Assembly (NCBI GenBank): GCA_030057915.1
Contig: JASGUC010000056.1
Span: 1-43,334, forward strand
Direction: 5' to 3'
DNA: 43,334 bases
DNA from: Pseudomonadota bacterium
Lineage (GTDB): Bacteria > Desulfobacterota > Syntrophia > Syntrophales > UBA8958
Within the stretch, counting starts at the first letter, position 1, and every line of letters starts with the position of its first letter. The translations under genes and the position numbers were made by a program. Under the pieces are notes generated by a model. The model was not told where the DNA came from. It was given only the letters and a program-made list of their open reading frames with translations, and searched no databases. Positions 1-9,326 of this stretch are shown here, in pieces.

Positions 1-1041
1 GGCGCGCTCCGCCTGGACGGCGGGATCACGGAAATAATCCCGGAGGACCCGCATCTCCTCCAGGGTCAGGGCGAGGACCCGCTCGTTGCTGATGGCGAGG
101 AGGGAGTCTTCACTCACGTCGAGATCGATCAGCTCCGTGGCGGGGCGCTCCGCGCCGGCGACCCGGGGGACGTGGGGGACGAGGCCCCGGACGGGGTCCC
201 AGTCGGCCCGGGCGATCACTTCGTAACGTTCGATGAGGTCGTTGGCGAGGAGCTGAGAGGCGATACGCTCCGCCGCGGGGCGGTCGATGGTCCCCCGGAG
301 GAGATACTGCCGGGAGGTATGGACCTGGAAGATACGGGGGGCGGCCGAAAAGGTCGAAGTCGCCCCGGAGGCGACGCCGGAGACGCTGGAGGCTGCGCCG
401 GGGGAGACAGGCTTGTCTTTCCGTGCCGTGGATGCGCCACCCGTCGTCGATGGCGGGGCGTCTTTCCCGTTCGGTGAATCCGCCGCGCCGTCAGTCGCCT
501 CATTAGCAGACCCTCGATCAGCAGTCGCTGCGCCGTAAGTCGCCGCTCCCTCCCGCGCCGAGCCGCCATTCATCTTGTCAGCAGTCGCCGCGCCGTAAGT
601 CGTCGTTCCCTCCCCCGCCGCGCCGTCAGGCACCTCATTAGCAGACCCTCGATCAGCAGTCGCCGCGCCGTCAGTCGTCGCGCCGCCGCCGGGGATGCCC
701 AGGAGGATGGCGATGGCCTCCCGGGCGGTCTTGCCAACGTTATCCGTCACGCCGGGTCGGAAGCCCACCTCGATGAGCCAGTCGAAATCCCCCGCCGCCA
801 CCTCCGCGTCCGCCGCCACGGCGCCGTCGATAGCGTAGCGCTGGATCACGGCGTCGGTCAGGGGGCCGGCGGCGGCCCTCTCCAGCTCGTCACGGGTGAA
901 ATCGCCGTCCAGGGTGTAAACCTCCACGGTCCGCACGGCAGTCACGGGGATGTGGAGGTGCTCGTTGATGCGGCGCTTGATCTTCTCTCCAAGGGCGTCC
1001 CGGATGCCTTTCCGGAAGCCGATTTCAATGCGGTGGGCCAT
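1..1041 (-). CDS. purL: Phosphoribosylformylglycinamidine synthase, PurS-PurL fusion (5' part only)
   Basis: Converts FGAR and glutamine to FGAM in de novo purine synthesis. The frame is open from ATG at 1041 to the window edge (347 codons seen; the C-terminus lies outside). The start begins MAHRIEIGFRKGIRDA and is preceded by GAGG four bases upstream. Residues 1-115 look like the PurS-like segment, with GVTDNVGKTAREAI near 98. Residues from about 236 (IFQVHTSRQYLLRG, then NERVLALTLEEMRVLRDYF) match the start of the synthetase region. Between them lies about 115 residues of Ala/Gly/Thr/Ser/Asp-rich low-complexity sequence built from internal repeats, absent from typical family members. No stop interrupts the linker, so the gene appears functional. 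The identification comes from remembered family motifs; the catalytic part is not visible. Confidence 0.85.
   Translation of the reverse strand, partial: MAHRIEIGFRKGIRDALGEKIKRRINEHLHIPVTAVRTVEVYTLDGDFTRDELERAAAGPLTDAVIQRYAIDGAVAADAEVAAGDFDWLIEVGFRPGVTDNVGKTAREAIAILLGIPGGGATTDGAATADRGSANEVPDGAAGEGTTTYGAATADKMNGGSAREGAATYGAATADRGSANEATDGAADSPNGKDAPPSTTGGASTARKDKPVSPGAASSVSGVASGATSTFSAAPRIFQVHTSRQYLLRGTIDRPAAERIASQLLANDLIERYEVIARADWDPVRGLVPHVPRVAGAERPATELIDLDVSEDSLLAISNERVLALTLEEMRVLRDYFRDPAVQAERA
501..680 (-). repeat. Internal tandem repeats coding the PurL linker
   Basis: Within purL, DNA units recur in frame. A segment beginning cattagcagaccctcgatca occurs at 501 and again at 636 (135 bp, 45 codons apart). 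Units containing gcagtcgc..gcgccgt recur at 521, 581 and 656 (spacings 60 and 75 bp). All spacings are multiples of three. The translated units resemble YGAATADRGSANE followed by DGAA. Slippage or unequal recombination is the likely source. Confidence 0.8.
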
Positions 1042-1117
1042 TGTTCCTCATGATTCGGTTTTGGCGGCGAGTATAGGAGAAAGTCCGGAGGCGTGTCAAG
1101 AGAAGATCGGACATATC

Positions 1118-1327
1118 CAGGGTAAATTTGTTCTCGATGTAATTCCTATTCGCATTCAAATTGATGCAAATGGTTTGTCACGCTGCTACCATATGCAGTT
1201 ATTGACGTAGGGATAACATATCGCCTTGTTTGCAAAAAGGAATAAGCAGTTGATCTTGAATGATCTACTGAAACTGAGGCACGTCCTGTTTTCAGGCACT
1301 TAGAGGAGACAGAACAAATTTACCGTG
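1118..1327 (+). mobile_element. MITE family 1, copy A (long, 210-bp form)
   Basis: The ends are CAGGGTAAATTTGTTCT and, inverted, CACGGTAAATTTGTTCT (one mismatch in 17). It is flanked by perfect 10-bp direct repeats cggacatatc (1108-1117 and 1328-1337). The left 25 bases and right ~80 bases match the 104-bp copies at 5379, 31963 and 39277, but about 106 bp of unrelated AT-rich sequence sits between them. No transposase is encoded. It lies between purL and the gctA promoter. Confidence 0.85.
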
Positions 1328-1380
1328 CGGACATATCCCTCGAGATCTTTGCGGAGCGCTATTTCCGCCTCCCTTTCCAA

Positions 1381-1409
1381 TTGACTTCATCGATTCAATG
1401 GAATATAGA
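1381..1409 (+). promoter_or_regulatory. Predicted sigma-70 promoter of gctAB
   Basis: TTGACT (1381-1386), a 17-bp spacer, then TATAGA (1404-1409). This is about 100 bp upstream of the chosen gctA start and argues against starting the protein at the in-frame TTG at 1381, which would place the promoter inside the coding region. Confidence 0.55.
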
Positions 1410-1509
1410 GGCGCCGCCGAAGCCGGGCCTAGTCGTCCGACACCGCGGAGGCGCTTATATCAGGTCTTTACCGACTGAAATTCATATGGGAGTAGGTGGA
1501 GGTCAATTC

Positions 1510-2583
1510 ATGAAAAAAGCAGTCAGTTCCAAGATCAAGAAGGTTTCCAATCTCAAGTACGACCAGCAGTTAGCGGAATCCCCCTTCGAGTGGTGGGGGC
1601 CTTCGCCCGATGAGGCCCGCCGGGTCATGTCGGCAAAATCCAAGGGCATGCACGACAAACGCGCCAGCCTCAAGGAGGCGGTGGCCAGATACGTCAAGGA
1701 CGGGATCAATATCGGCATCGGCGGCTTCGTCAACACCCGCGTCCCCGTGGCGGCGGTTCACGAGGTAATCCGCCACGGCGCCCGGAATCTCACCCTGTCC
1801 TTTCAGTCCAACTCCATCTGCGCGGAGTTGCTGGCCGGGGCGATGATCCTCGATCCGGACCGGGTGTCGATCAAGCGGGTCGAGCTTGCCTGGTGGGGTT
1901 ACGAGGTAATCGGCATCGCCCCGCTGTTGCGGTATCTCACGTCGAAGGGAATGATCCAGCTTGACGATTATACGAACTACGGCATGTCGGCCCGCTTCAA
2001 GGCGGCGGCGATGGGCATCCCCTTTGTGCCCACCCGGGATCACGGCGGCTCCGACATGGAACTCGTCAACCGCGGGAGGATGACCTCCTGTCCCTTCACC
2101 GGGAAGAACGTCTATCTGGTTCCGGCCTGCCATCCCGACGTAGCCCTCATCCACGTGACGGCGGCGGATATGTACGGCAACTGCCGGATCTTCGGCGCCC
2201 ACTGCACCTGTCCGGAGATCACCATGGCGGCGGCGCACAGCATCGTCACCACGGAGAAGATCATCCCCAACGAAAACATCCGCACCTATCCGAACCTGAC
2301 GGAGATCCCCTACGCCGCGGTGGACGCCCTGATCGAACAGCCCTACGGCGCCTATCCGGGGGCCTCCTACGGATTCCACTGGTTCGACATGGATCACATC
2401 AAGATGTTCCGGTCCGTCTGCGACGCCTTCCGGAAGACCGGCAAGAAGGACGACCTGAAGAAATACTACGACGAATACATCTTCGGATGCGAGACCTACG
2501 ACGACTTCCTGGAGAAGATCTCCTTCAAGACGTTGCGGAAGCTCCGGGATCTGGACGGCGGCCAGCCGATCATCCTTTCGTAG
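1510..2583 (+). CDS. gctA: Glutaconate-type CoA-transferase, subunit A
   Basis: Alpha subunit of a family I CoA-transferase that moves CoA between acyl-CoA and a free acid; glutaconate CoA-transferase is the closest remembered family. The 357 residues contain the Rossmann-like start DGINIGIGGFVNTRVPVAAV, then HPDVALIHVTAADMYGNCRIFG and the late PYGAYPGASYG, all with counterparts in GctA proteins. The ATG at 1510 was chosen because GGAGGT lies six bases upstream; the upstream extension of the frame has no such site and covers a promoter. gctB follows on the same strand after 284 bp. The true acid substrate cannot be read from sequence; in syntrophic anaerobes such enzymes act on intermediates of aromatic or fatty acid breakdown. 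Confidence 0.82.
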   Translation: MKKAVSSKIKKVSNLKYDQQLAESPFEWWGPSPDEARRVMSAKSKGMHDKRASLKEAVARYVKDGINIGIGGFVNTRVPVAAVHEVIRHGARNLTLSFQSNSICAELLAGAMILDPDRVSIKRVELAWWGYEVIGIAPLLRYLTSKGMIQLDDYTNYGMSARFKAAAMGIPFVPTRDHGGSDMELVNRGRMTSCPFTGKNVYLVPACHPDVALIHVTAADMYGNCRIFGAHCTCPEITMAAAHSIVTTEKIIPNENIRTYPNLTEIPYAAVDALIEQPYGAYPGASYGFHWFDMDHIKMFRSVCDAFRKTGKKDDLKKYYDEYIFGCETYDDFLEKISFKTLRKLRDLDGGQPIILS

Positions 2584-2867
2584 ATGCGTCCGCGTCCCGG
2601 GCGCGAGCGGCCGCATGGATAGCCGGGCGTTTGACCCCGGACAGCGGCGCGGGCCCCGGCCTTTAGGCATGGGGTCAAGCCGTTTCCTCATGGGATGGTT
2701 ATAAAGGGGAGGTTCAGATAGACGCAACGGCCCGGCCTCCCGGGCGCAAGCGGCCCCATGCGGCGACCTTTTGCTGGACATGAAACCAATCGCGGCGACG
2801 TGCGCCGGCCACGGCGGCGGCCCCGCAAACGCAAACTAACACTCACACACTCCAAGGAGGATTGAAC

Positions 2868-3650
2868 ATGCCTGAATATACGCCTTTTGAAATGATCGCC
2901 TTCACGGGCTCCCGGGTCCTGGAGGACGAAAAGATAGTCTTTGTCGGCACCGGCCTGCCCATCATCGCGTCCATGCACGCCCAGTTGACCCATGCGCCGA
3001 ACCTGGCCATGATCTTCGAATCGGGACCCTTAAGCCCCGTCCTGGAGATGGGGATGCCTCTGTCCGTGGGCGACACCCGGGCCTGCCGCAAGGCCTGCTA
3101 CCTCAAGGGACTCAGCGCGGTATTCGAGCTGACCCAGCGGGGCTATTCGGACTACGCCTTCATCGGCGGGGCCCAGATCGACATGTACGGAAACGTGTGC
3201 TCCACCTTCGAGGGCGGGACCTACAACGCCCCCCAGACCCGCTTCCCCGGTAGCGGCGGCGCCGGCGCCATGGCGGCGAACTGCGAGAAGTCGATCATCA
3301 TCATGGCCCTGGAGAAGCGACGGTTCACCGAGAAGGTGGAGTTTCTCACCAGCATCGGCTTCGGCGACGGCTCGGCGGATTACCGGGAAAAGGCGGGCGT
3401 CATGGGCGCCGGCCCCTACCGCGTCATCACCAACCAGGCCCTCTTTGGGTTCGACGCCAAGACGCGGCGCATGACGCTCCTGGAGGTCCTGCCGGGCAAG
3501 ACGGCCCAGGACATCCAGGAGCTGGTGAGCTTCGAACTCCTGGTCTCCAAGGACCTCAAGGAGATGGCGGAGCCCACGGCGGAGGATCTGCGGCTGCTGC
3601 GGGAGGTCTGCGATCCCGAGGGCTACTTCCTGAACCGTAAGGTGAAGTAA
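2868..3650 (+). CDS. gctB: Glutaconate-type CoA-transferase, subunit B
   Basis: Beta subunit partnering the preceding gene. Family I CoA-transferases carry the catalytic glutamate, which forms the enzyme-CoA thioester, in this subunit; here the candidate is the Glu of MIFESGPLSP near residue 51. The FVGTGLP loop near residue 25 and YAFIGGAQIDMYGN near residue 100 fit the fold. Length is 260 residues, normal for the family. The ATG at 2868 has AAGGAGG seven bases upstream; the in-frame TTG at 2862 is less likely. The 284-bp gap from gctA holds no gene; it has GC-rich near-repeats (CCCGGGCGCGAGCGGCC at about 2596 and a close variant at about 2740) and no clear promoter, so cotranscription is likely. 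Confidence 0.82.
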   Translation: MPEYTPFEMIAFTGSRVLEDEKIVFVGTGLPIIASMHAQLTHAPNLAMIFESGPLSPVLEMGMPLSVGDTRACRKACYLKGLSAVFELTQRGYSDYAFIGGAQIDMYGNVCSTFEGGTYNAPQTRFPGSGGAGAMAANCEKSIIIMALEKRRFTEKVEFLTSIGFGDGSADYREKAGVMGAGPYRVITNQALFGFDAKTRRMTLLEVLPGKTAQDIQELVSFELLVSKDLKEMAEPTAEDLRLLREVCDPEGYFLNRKVK

Positions 3651-3846
3651 AAACCGCTGCCGCCGTCGTGGCGGCCAGGGCGGCCAAGAAGGCGGACCCG
3701 TTCCCGACGGCCCGGATTGCCCCGAATACCTTGTTTGCCTGTAGCTCCCTCCCCTCTAGGGGGGGAGCAAGGGTAAGGCCGGGGGGTATGGGGGAAGGAC
3801 GAAAGGAGGGTTTCCAGGCGATCATTCAGAGGTCTCGGGGCCGGGA

Positions 3847-5304
3847 CTAGTCGATGAGCCAAGGACCGGCGGAGGCAGCGACGTGGCGGATGGCGCGCAT
3901 CGCCTCGGCGAGGCTGTCGAAGACGGGGACGCCCGCGGTCAGGAAGGCCCGCCGGGCCTTGCGGAGTACCTCCTCCACGTCCATGTCGCCGAGGCCGCGT
4001 CGGGGATTGGGGAGGACCGTCACGACGGGCTTGCCGGATACGTCGGCGACCTCCCGGGTGACGGCGGCCAGCTCCGCGTAGGGGGTGATCGCCGGGAAGG
4101 GGGCGCCGCCCGTTATGGCGCTCAAGGCCTTGAAGTGATAGAGGAGGGGGGCCTGGATCTGGATGTCCACCCGGGGGTCCCGGGCGGCGTGGAGCATGGC
4201 CTCCCGGATCACCGACGGCGGGACGTAGGGATTGGCGATGTCGATGGGGTTGGCGGCGCTGGAGCCCGGTTTGGGCAGACAGGCCAGGACGGCCTCGTAG
4301 ATCTCCCCTTCCAGACGGGGCAGGGTAAGGCCGTAGGCCTCCGCCATGTCGCAGGCGGCCACTCCCAGGGCGCCGCCCCCGCCGGATACGGCGATCCCCC
4401 GGTAGGGCCGGGGCGGGAGGAGGGAGAAGGCCAGACAGGCCTGGGCCATCTCCTCCAGGCTGTGCACCTGGATCGCCCCGGCCTGATGGAGGGCCGCCTC
4501 CCAGATGACCCGGCTGCCGCCCAGGGAGGCGGTGTGGCTTGTCACGGCCCGCTGCCCCGCTTCCGAGAGCCCGCCCTTGTAAACGATGACCGGCTTTACT
4601 GCTGCGGCGGCCCTAAGGGCGCGGAGGAAATCGCCGCCATCGGCCACGCCTTCCACGTAGAGGGCGATGATCTCCGTTTCCGGGTCGGAGCGGAAATAGT
4701 CCAGAAGCTCCGTTTCCCGGAGGTCGGCGCCGTTGCCGAAACTGACCATCTTGCTGAAGCGGACGCCCATCCAGGGGCCCATGAAGGCAAAATCGATGGC
4801 CATGCCGCCGCTTTGGGAGATGAAGGCCACGGGGCCGCCTTCCCGGGAGAGGTCTGGGCCGGGGAGCATGGTGAGGCCGCTTTTCGGGCAGTAGATGCCG
4901 AAGCAGTTGGGGCCAATGACCCGGATGCCCCGGCGGGCGACGGCGATGACGGCGCTTTCCAGGGCGATCCCCTCCGGCGTTCCCAGCTCCCGGAACCCCG
5001 ACGAGATGATCTCCGCCCCGGCGGCGCCTTTCCCTATGCATTGTTCCAGGGTCTCCGGCACATGGGCCGCAGCGACGGCGATGACGGCGAAATCGATGTC
5101 GCCGGGTATCTCCTCGATGCGGCGGTAGATCCGATGGCCGCGGATCTCGCCGCCCCGGGGATTGACGGGGATCAGCTCGCCGGAGAAGTTCATGGCCAGC
5201 AGGGAGAGAAAGATCGCCCGGCCGTAACCGAAACCCTCCGCCGATACGCCGGCCACGGCGACGCGACGGGGATGAAAGATGCGCTCGTAATCTGTCTGAC
5301 TCAT
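3847..5304 (-). CDS. Acyl-CoA synthetase (NDP-forming), alpha subunit type
   Basis: Member of the acetyl-CoA synthetase (ADP-forming)/succinyl-CoA synthetase-like superfamily, which makes ATP from acyl-CoA through a phosphohistidine. The 485 residues show an N-terminal CoA-binding domain (RVAVAGVSAEGFGYGRAI, then PVNPRGGEIRG), GPNCFGIYCP near 140, SQSGGM near 175, and a probable phosphohistidine in TSHTASLGG near 266. There is no ATP-grasp beta domain after the alpha region, so a separate beta subunit would be needed; none is in the window. Start: ATG at 5304 rather than the in-frame ATG at 5334, since homologous sequence begins at SQTDYERIF. It converges on gctAB, and a role in the same acid/CoA metabolism is plausible. 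Confidence 0.78.
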   Translation of the reverse strand: MSQTDYERIFHPRRVAVAGVSAEGFGYGRAIFLSLLAMNFSGELIPVNPRGGEIRGHRIYRRIEEIPGDIDFAVIAVAAAHVPETLEQCIGKGAAGAEIISSGFRELGTPEGIALESAVIAVARRGIRVIGPNCFGIYCPKSGLTMLPGPDLSREGGPVAFISQSGGMAIDFAFMGPWMGVRFSKMVSFGNGADLRETELLDYFRSDPETEIIALYVEGVADGGDFLRALRAAAAVKPVIVYKGGLSEAGQRAVTSHTASLGGSRVIWEAALHQAGAIQVHSLEEMAQACLAFSLLPPRPYRGIAVSGGGGALGVAACDMAEAYGLTLPRLEGEIYEAVLACLPKPGSSAANPIDIANPYVPPSVIREAMLHAARDPRVDIQIQAPLLYHFKALSAITGGAPFPAITPYAELAAVTREVADVSGKPVVTVLPNPRRGLGDMDVEEVLRKARRAFLTAGVPVFDSLAEAMRAIRHVAASAGPWLID

Positions 5305-5378
5305 GTCGGCTCGCCTCGTTCGCATGGGCGGCATATACCGGAGCGACGCCGTTAGTTCAAGGAAAAAGAGGATGCCCG

Positions 5379-5482
5379 CAGGGTAAATTTGTTCTCAATG
5401 TAAGTAGTTGATCTTGAATGATCTACTAAAACTGAGGCACGTCCTGTTATTAGCCACTTAGAGATAGAACAAATTTACCGTG
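5379..5482 (+). mobile_element. MITE family 1, copy B (104 bp)
   Basis: Exactly 104 bp from CAGGG to CCGTG with 17-bp inverted ends differing at one base. Flanking direct repeat aggatgcccg (5369-5378 and 5483-5492). An inner palindrome AGTAG..GATC / GATCTACT lies near positions 26-50 of the element. It has no coding capacity. It sits upstream of the acyl-CoA synthetase gene. Confidence 0.9.
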
Positions 5483-5594
5483 AGGATGCCCGCCGTCGCC
5501 GGGCAGGCGCCGGAAGCGCCCGGCCCCCCCCGCGATCGCGCAAAATTTTGTCTTGCTCTTTGCGAGCGATTGTCGCAAAAAGACAATTCGCCCC

Positions 5595-5645
5595 GAGAGC
5601 TTTGAATAACCGCCATTTTTGTCATTTCGACCGAAGGGAGAAATC
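5595..5645 (-). repeat. 51-bp dispersed repeat (partner at 30361)
   Basis: The reverse complement is identical over 51 bp to 30361-30411. It includes gatttctcccttcggtcg and ends at a cagagctttgaa-type boundary. The surrounding stretch 5483-5765 holds no gene; it ends with tttttcaaaggtctcg, a motif that recurs at the edges of other intergenic repeats in the window. Confidence 0.8.
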
Positions 5646-5765
5646 TTTAACAAACTGCCATGATTAGGATTTCTCGTCGCTCGCGCTCCTCGAAATAACA
5701 TTTTTCAAAGGTCTCGCCCCGGGCATGGCGCAAACGGGACAAAGGGCGGACCAATTACGGTCATG

Positions 5766-7076
<1,311 letters not shown>

Positions 7077-7169
7077 TCAACGTCTGCCGGCCCGCATCCG
7101 GCGTCGGTGGCGACTTCCCGGACTCCGGCTTGAGACCGAAATGACGGAGAACGGGCCGTGCTTCCAAGG

Positions 7170-8045
7170 TCACGAGGCAGGCGAGGCGTCCTCGTATCTT
7201 GCCGCACGAGGGGAGTGGGTCCCGAAGCGGGTGTAAATGACGGCCCCCAGGCCCATCATGAGGGCCAGGACCTTGACCATCCAGCCGATATAGGGGATCC
7301 AGCCGACGAGCCACAGGACGACAAGCCCCCAGAACGTCTCCCGGCAGATGTGCTGGCCGGGCCGTTTGAAAAGGATGTAGAGCCGGCGTCCCACGAGTTG
7401 GGAAACGGCGATGAAACCCAGGAGGCCCGCCATGACCACGAGGATCATCTCCAGGGGGATGAGGACGATGCCGACGACGGATATGGTGAGAAGGATCGCC
7501 AGGGGGACCACGAGCACCATCCCCAACAGCCCCCAGAGGGTGATCTTCATCGTCTCCTCCCGGATGGAGGCGGCGATGACCTGAATGGGCTTGGGGATCA
7601 GGAGTGTCACGAGGATGGCGATAATGAGGATGCTGAAAAAGATCGTCAGGGAGAAGATCGCGAAGACCCAGGACCAGCCTTCCCATTCGTCGCTCAGGAC
7701 ACGGGTGATCACGTCGGAGATGTTCGAGGAATTGATCTCCGTTATGGTTCCCCGGACCTCCGCCCCCCTGGCCTTGACGAGGACGCCCCCCAGCACGACC
7801 ACGTTCCCCTTCACCAGGGCCGTCTTGGTCAACACCACCGAATCGCCCATGGCCATGACATTCCCCTCCACGACCCCGGTGACGGTGATCTGACCGTTGA
7901 TGGTCAGGACGTTGTTCACCCGCATCCCCGTTTCGACCAGAACGTCCTCGCCGATCTTGAAGATGGTGGCGTTTTCCGCCGCCGTGGCGGCAGCGGCGCA
8001 ACACATGACGATTATCGCCAGAACCCAACTCAGAACTTTCTTCAT
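7170..8045 (-). CDS. Membrane protein with bactofilin/polymer-forming-like N-terminus
   Basis: 291 residues. A signal peptide is visible at 1-22 (MKKVLSWVLAIIVMCCAAAA, then TAAE). Residues 25-105 are a short beta-repeat region with alternating hydrophobics and glycine (TINGQITVTGVVEGNVMAMGDS, then KGNVVVLGGVLV), resembling polymer-forming cytoskeletal domains. The rest has about four hydrophobic segments, roughly 127-150, 172-190, 192-215 and 245-275, and a short polar tail. It is probably exported and anchored in the inner membrane. The function is unknown. The start is supported by the signal peptide, and CTTTTTTC-free AT-rich sequence precedes it. It stands alone, facing away from the regulator gene at 8366. 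Confidence 0.65.
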   Translation of the reverse strand: MKKVLSWVLAIIVMCCAAAATAAENATIFKIGEDVLVETGMRVNNVLTINGQITVTGVVEGNVMAMGDSVVLTKTALVKGNVVVLGGVLVKARGAEVRGTITEINSSNISDVITRVLSDEWEGWSWVFAIFSLTIFFSILIIAILVTLLIPKPIQVIAASIREETMKITLWGLLGMVLVVPLAILLTISVVGIVLIPLEMILVVMAGLLGFIAVSQLVGRRLYILFKRPGQHICRETFWGLVVLWLVGWIPYIGWMVKVLALMMGLGAVIYTRFGTHSPRAARYEDASPAS

Positions 8046-8201
8046 GTTCTTCCCATATTTTGTTTCCTCGGCCCGCTCCCGCGGGCATGGCCGTTAGTAT
8101 CGGAAAGGCCCCTTGCTGTCAATGACTAAATGGCGGCATTATTCCGATATTATGTTCGAAAAGGCTTTTTCCCCCGCCGCGAGGATCCCTGTAAAAAACG
8201 C

Positions 8202-8230
8202 TTGCATTTGCCGGTTCGGTTCGCTATTAG
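8202..8230 (+). promoter_or_regulatory. Predicted sigma-70 promoter for the LuxR-type gene
   Basis: TTGCAT (8202-8207), 17-bp spacer, TATTAG (8225-8230). It lies in the 320-bp gap 8046-8365, which otherwise holds no recognisable gene. The leader to the start at 8366 would be about 130 nt. Confidence 0.4.
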
Positions 8231-8365
8231 TACCATCAGATTAGGGCTGATATAAAAGGCATGTTATCGAAAAGATCATATGTGATTCAGCTCCCAGTTG
8301 TCTTGGTCATGGTCAGAGGTACAAAGAGACCATGGATGTTAATAATTAGGAGGAGGGTAGAAAAA

Positions 8366-8941
8366 ATGCGTAACGAACAGGAAGCGGTGGAAAGGAGTCC
8401 GGAAGAGAGACTGGCGGAGCTTATCAGCATCAACAGGCTGCTGGAGCAGGAAAACGCGGAGAAGAAGGCGGCGGAGGAGGCCCTGAGGAACCGGGAAGCG
8501 GAGCTTGAATCGACGGCCAAATCCCTGGAGGAACTCAACAGCGCCCTCAAGGTGCTGCTGAAGCATCGCGAGGACGACAAGAATGAGGTAGGGGTCAAGG
8601 TCATCGCCAACGTCAAGGAACTGGTGCTGCCCTATGTGGAGAAACTCAAATCGACGCCTCTCAACGAGATCCAGACGATCCTTGTGGAGATAGTGGAAAT
8701 GCACCTCAACGAGATCACCTCTCCGTTCCTCATGAAGCTGACCTCTACCTATCTGGGCTTCACCCCCAAGGAGATCCAGGTGGCAAGCCTCATCCGCGAC
8801 GGCAAGAAGACCAAGGAAATCGCCAAGATCATGAACGTATCCAAAAGCGCCATCGATCTGCACCGCAATCACATCCGCAACAAACTGGGCTTGAACAACA
8901 AGAAGGTAAACCTGCGGTCGTATCTGTCGGCCATGCCCTGA
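8366..8941 (+). CDS. LuxR-family HTH regulator with coiled-coil N-terminus
   Basis: 191 residues. Residues 8-75 are charged and heptad-like (LISINRLLEQENAEKKAAEE, then LESTAKSLEELNSALKVLL), a probable coiled coil. Residues 130-185 form a LuxR/GerE helix-turn-helix: FTPKEIQVASLIRDGKKTKE, followed by IAKIMNVSKSAIDLHRNHIR. In related proteins this C-terminal half is joined to PAS sensor domains; here no sensor domain is visible, so it may respond to a partner. Start ATG at 8366 has AGGAGGAGGG upstream; the in-frame ATG at 8261 is less likely because it lies close to the predicted promoter. Target genes are unknown. Confidence 0.75.
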   Translation: MRNEQEAVERSPEERLAELISINRLLEQENAEKKAAEEALRNREAELESTAKSLEELNSALKVLLKHREDDKNEVGVKVIANVKELVLPYVEKLKSTPLNEIQTILVEIVEMHLNEITSPFLMKLTSTYLGFTPKEIQVASLIRDGKKTKEIAKIMNVSKSAIDLHRNHIRNKLGLNNKKVNLRSYLSAMP

Positions 8942-8959
8942 CGTCGTCGTCGCCGGCCC

Positions 8960-9310
8960 ATGAGTCAGGACCTTTGAGAGATGACCTGTTTTCTGGATGC
9001 CCGGGGCTTGACCCCGGCATCCGGAAAATAGAGACAAGAAGATCTTTGACAGACGACCCGTCTTGTCCCGCCGGGTCGAGACCTTTGAAAAACTGTCTCG
9101 CACGTCATGCCGGGCTTGACCCGGCATCCGAAAAATAGCTGAAAACACTGGATTCCCGCTTGCGCGGGAATGACAATAGTGGGGCTGGAACGGAGTTTTT
9201 CAAAGGTCTCGGGTCTGATTCGGTATTCGGAAGATGATTGAAAAGACTGGATTCCCACTTGCGCGGGAATGACGGAGGGAGCGTTGAGAGGCAATTATTC
9301 AAAGGTCTCG
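8960..9310. repeat. Cluster of dispersed hairpin repeats
   Basis: The 385-bp gap 8942-9326 has no gene. It holds several units: ggggcttgaccccggcatcc (about 9003), a variant cgggcttgacccggcatcc (about 9112), ggattcccgcttgcgcggga (about 9150) and ggattcccacttgcgcggga (about 9248). Edges are marked by gagacctttgaaaaa and ttcaaaggtctcg. The inner palindromes can fold strongly. Similar units occur at 23518-23695, 26035-26230 and 39060-39190. Confidence 0.8.
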
Positions 9311-9326
9311 CAAGGCGAGGTGGGGC

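Noticed and set aside
950..1210. An 86-codon plus-strand frame
   Set aside because: It runs antisense through the purL start and into MITE copy A.
3883..5355. A 490-codon open frame on the plus strand
   Set aside because: Antisense shadow of the acyl-CoA synthetase gene, which has clear motifs.
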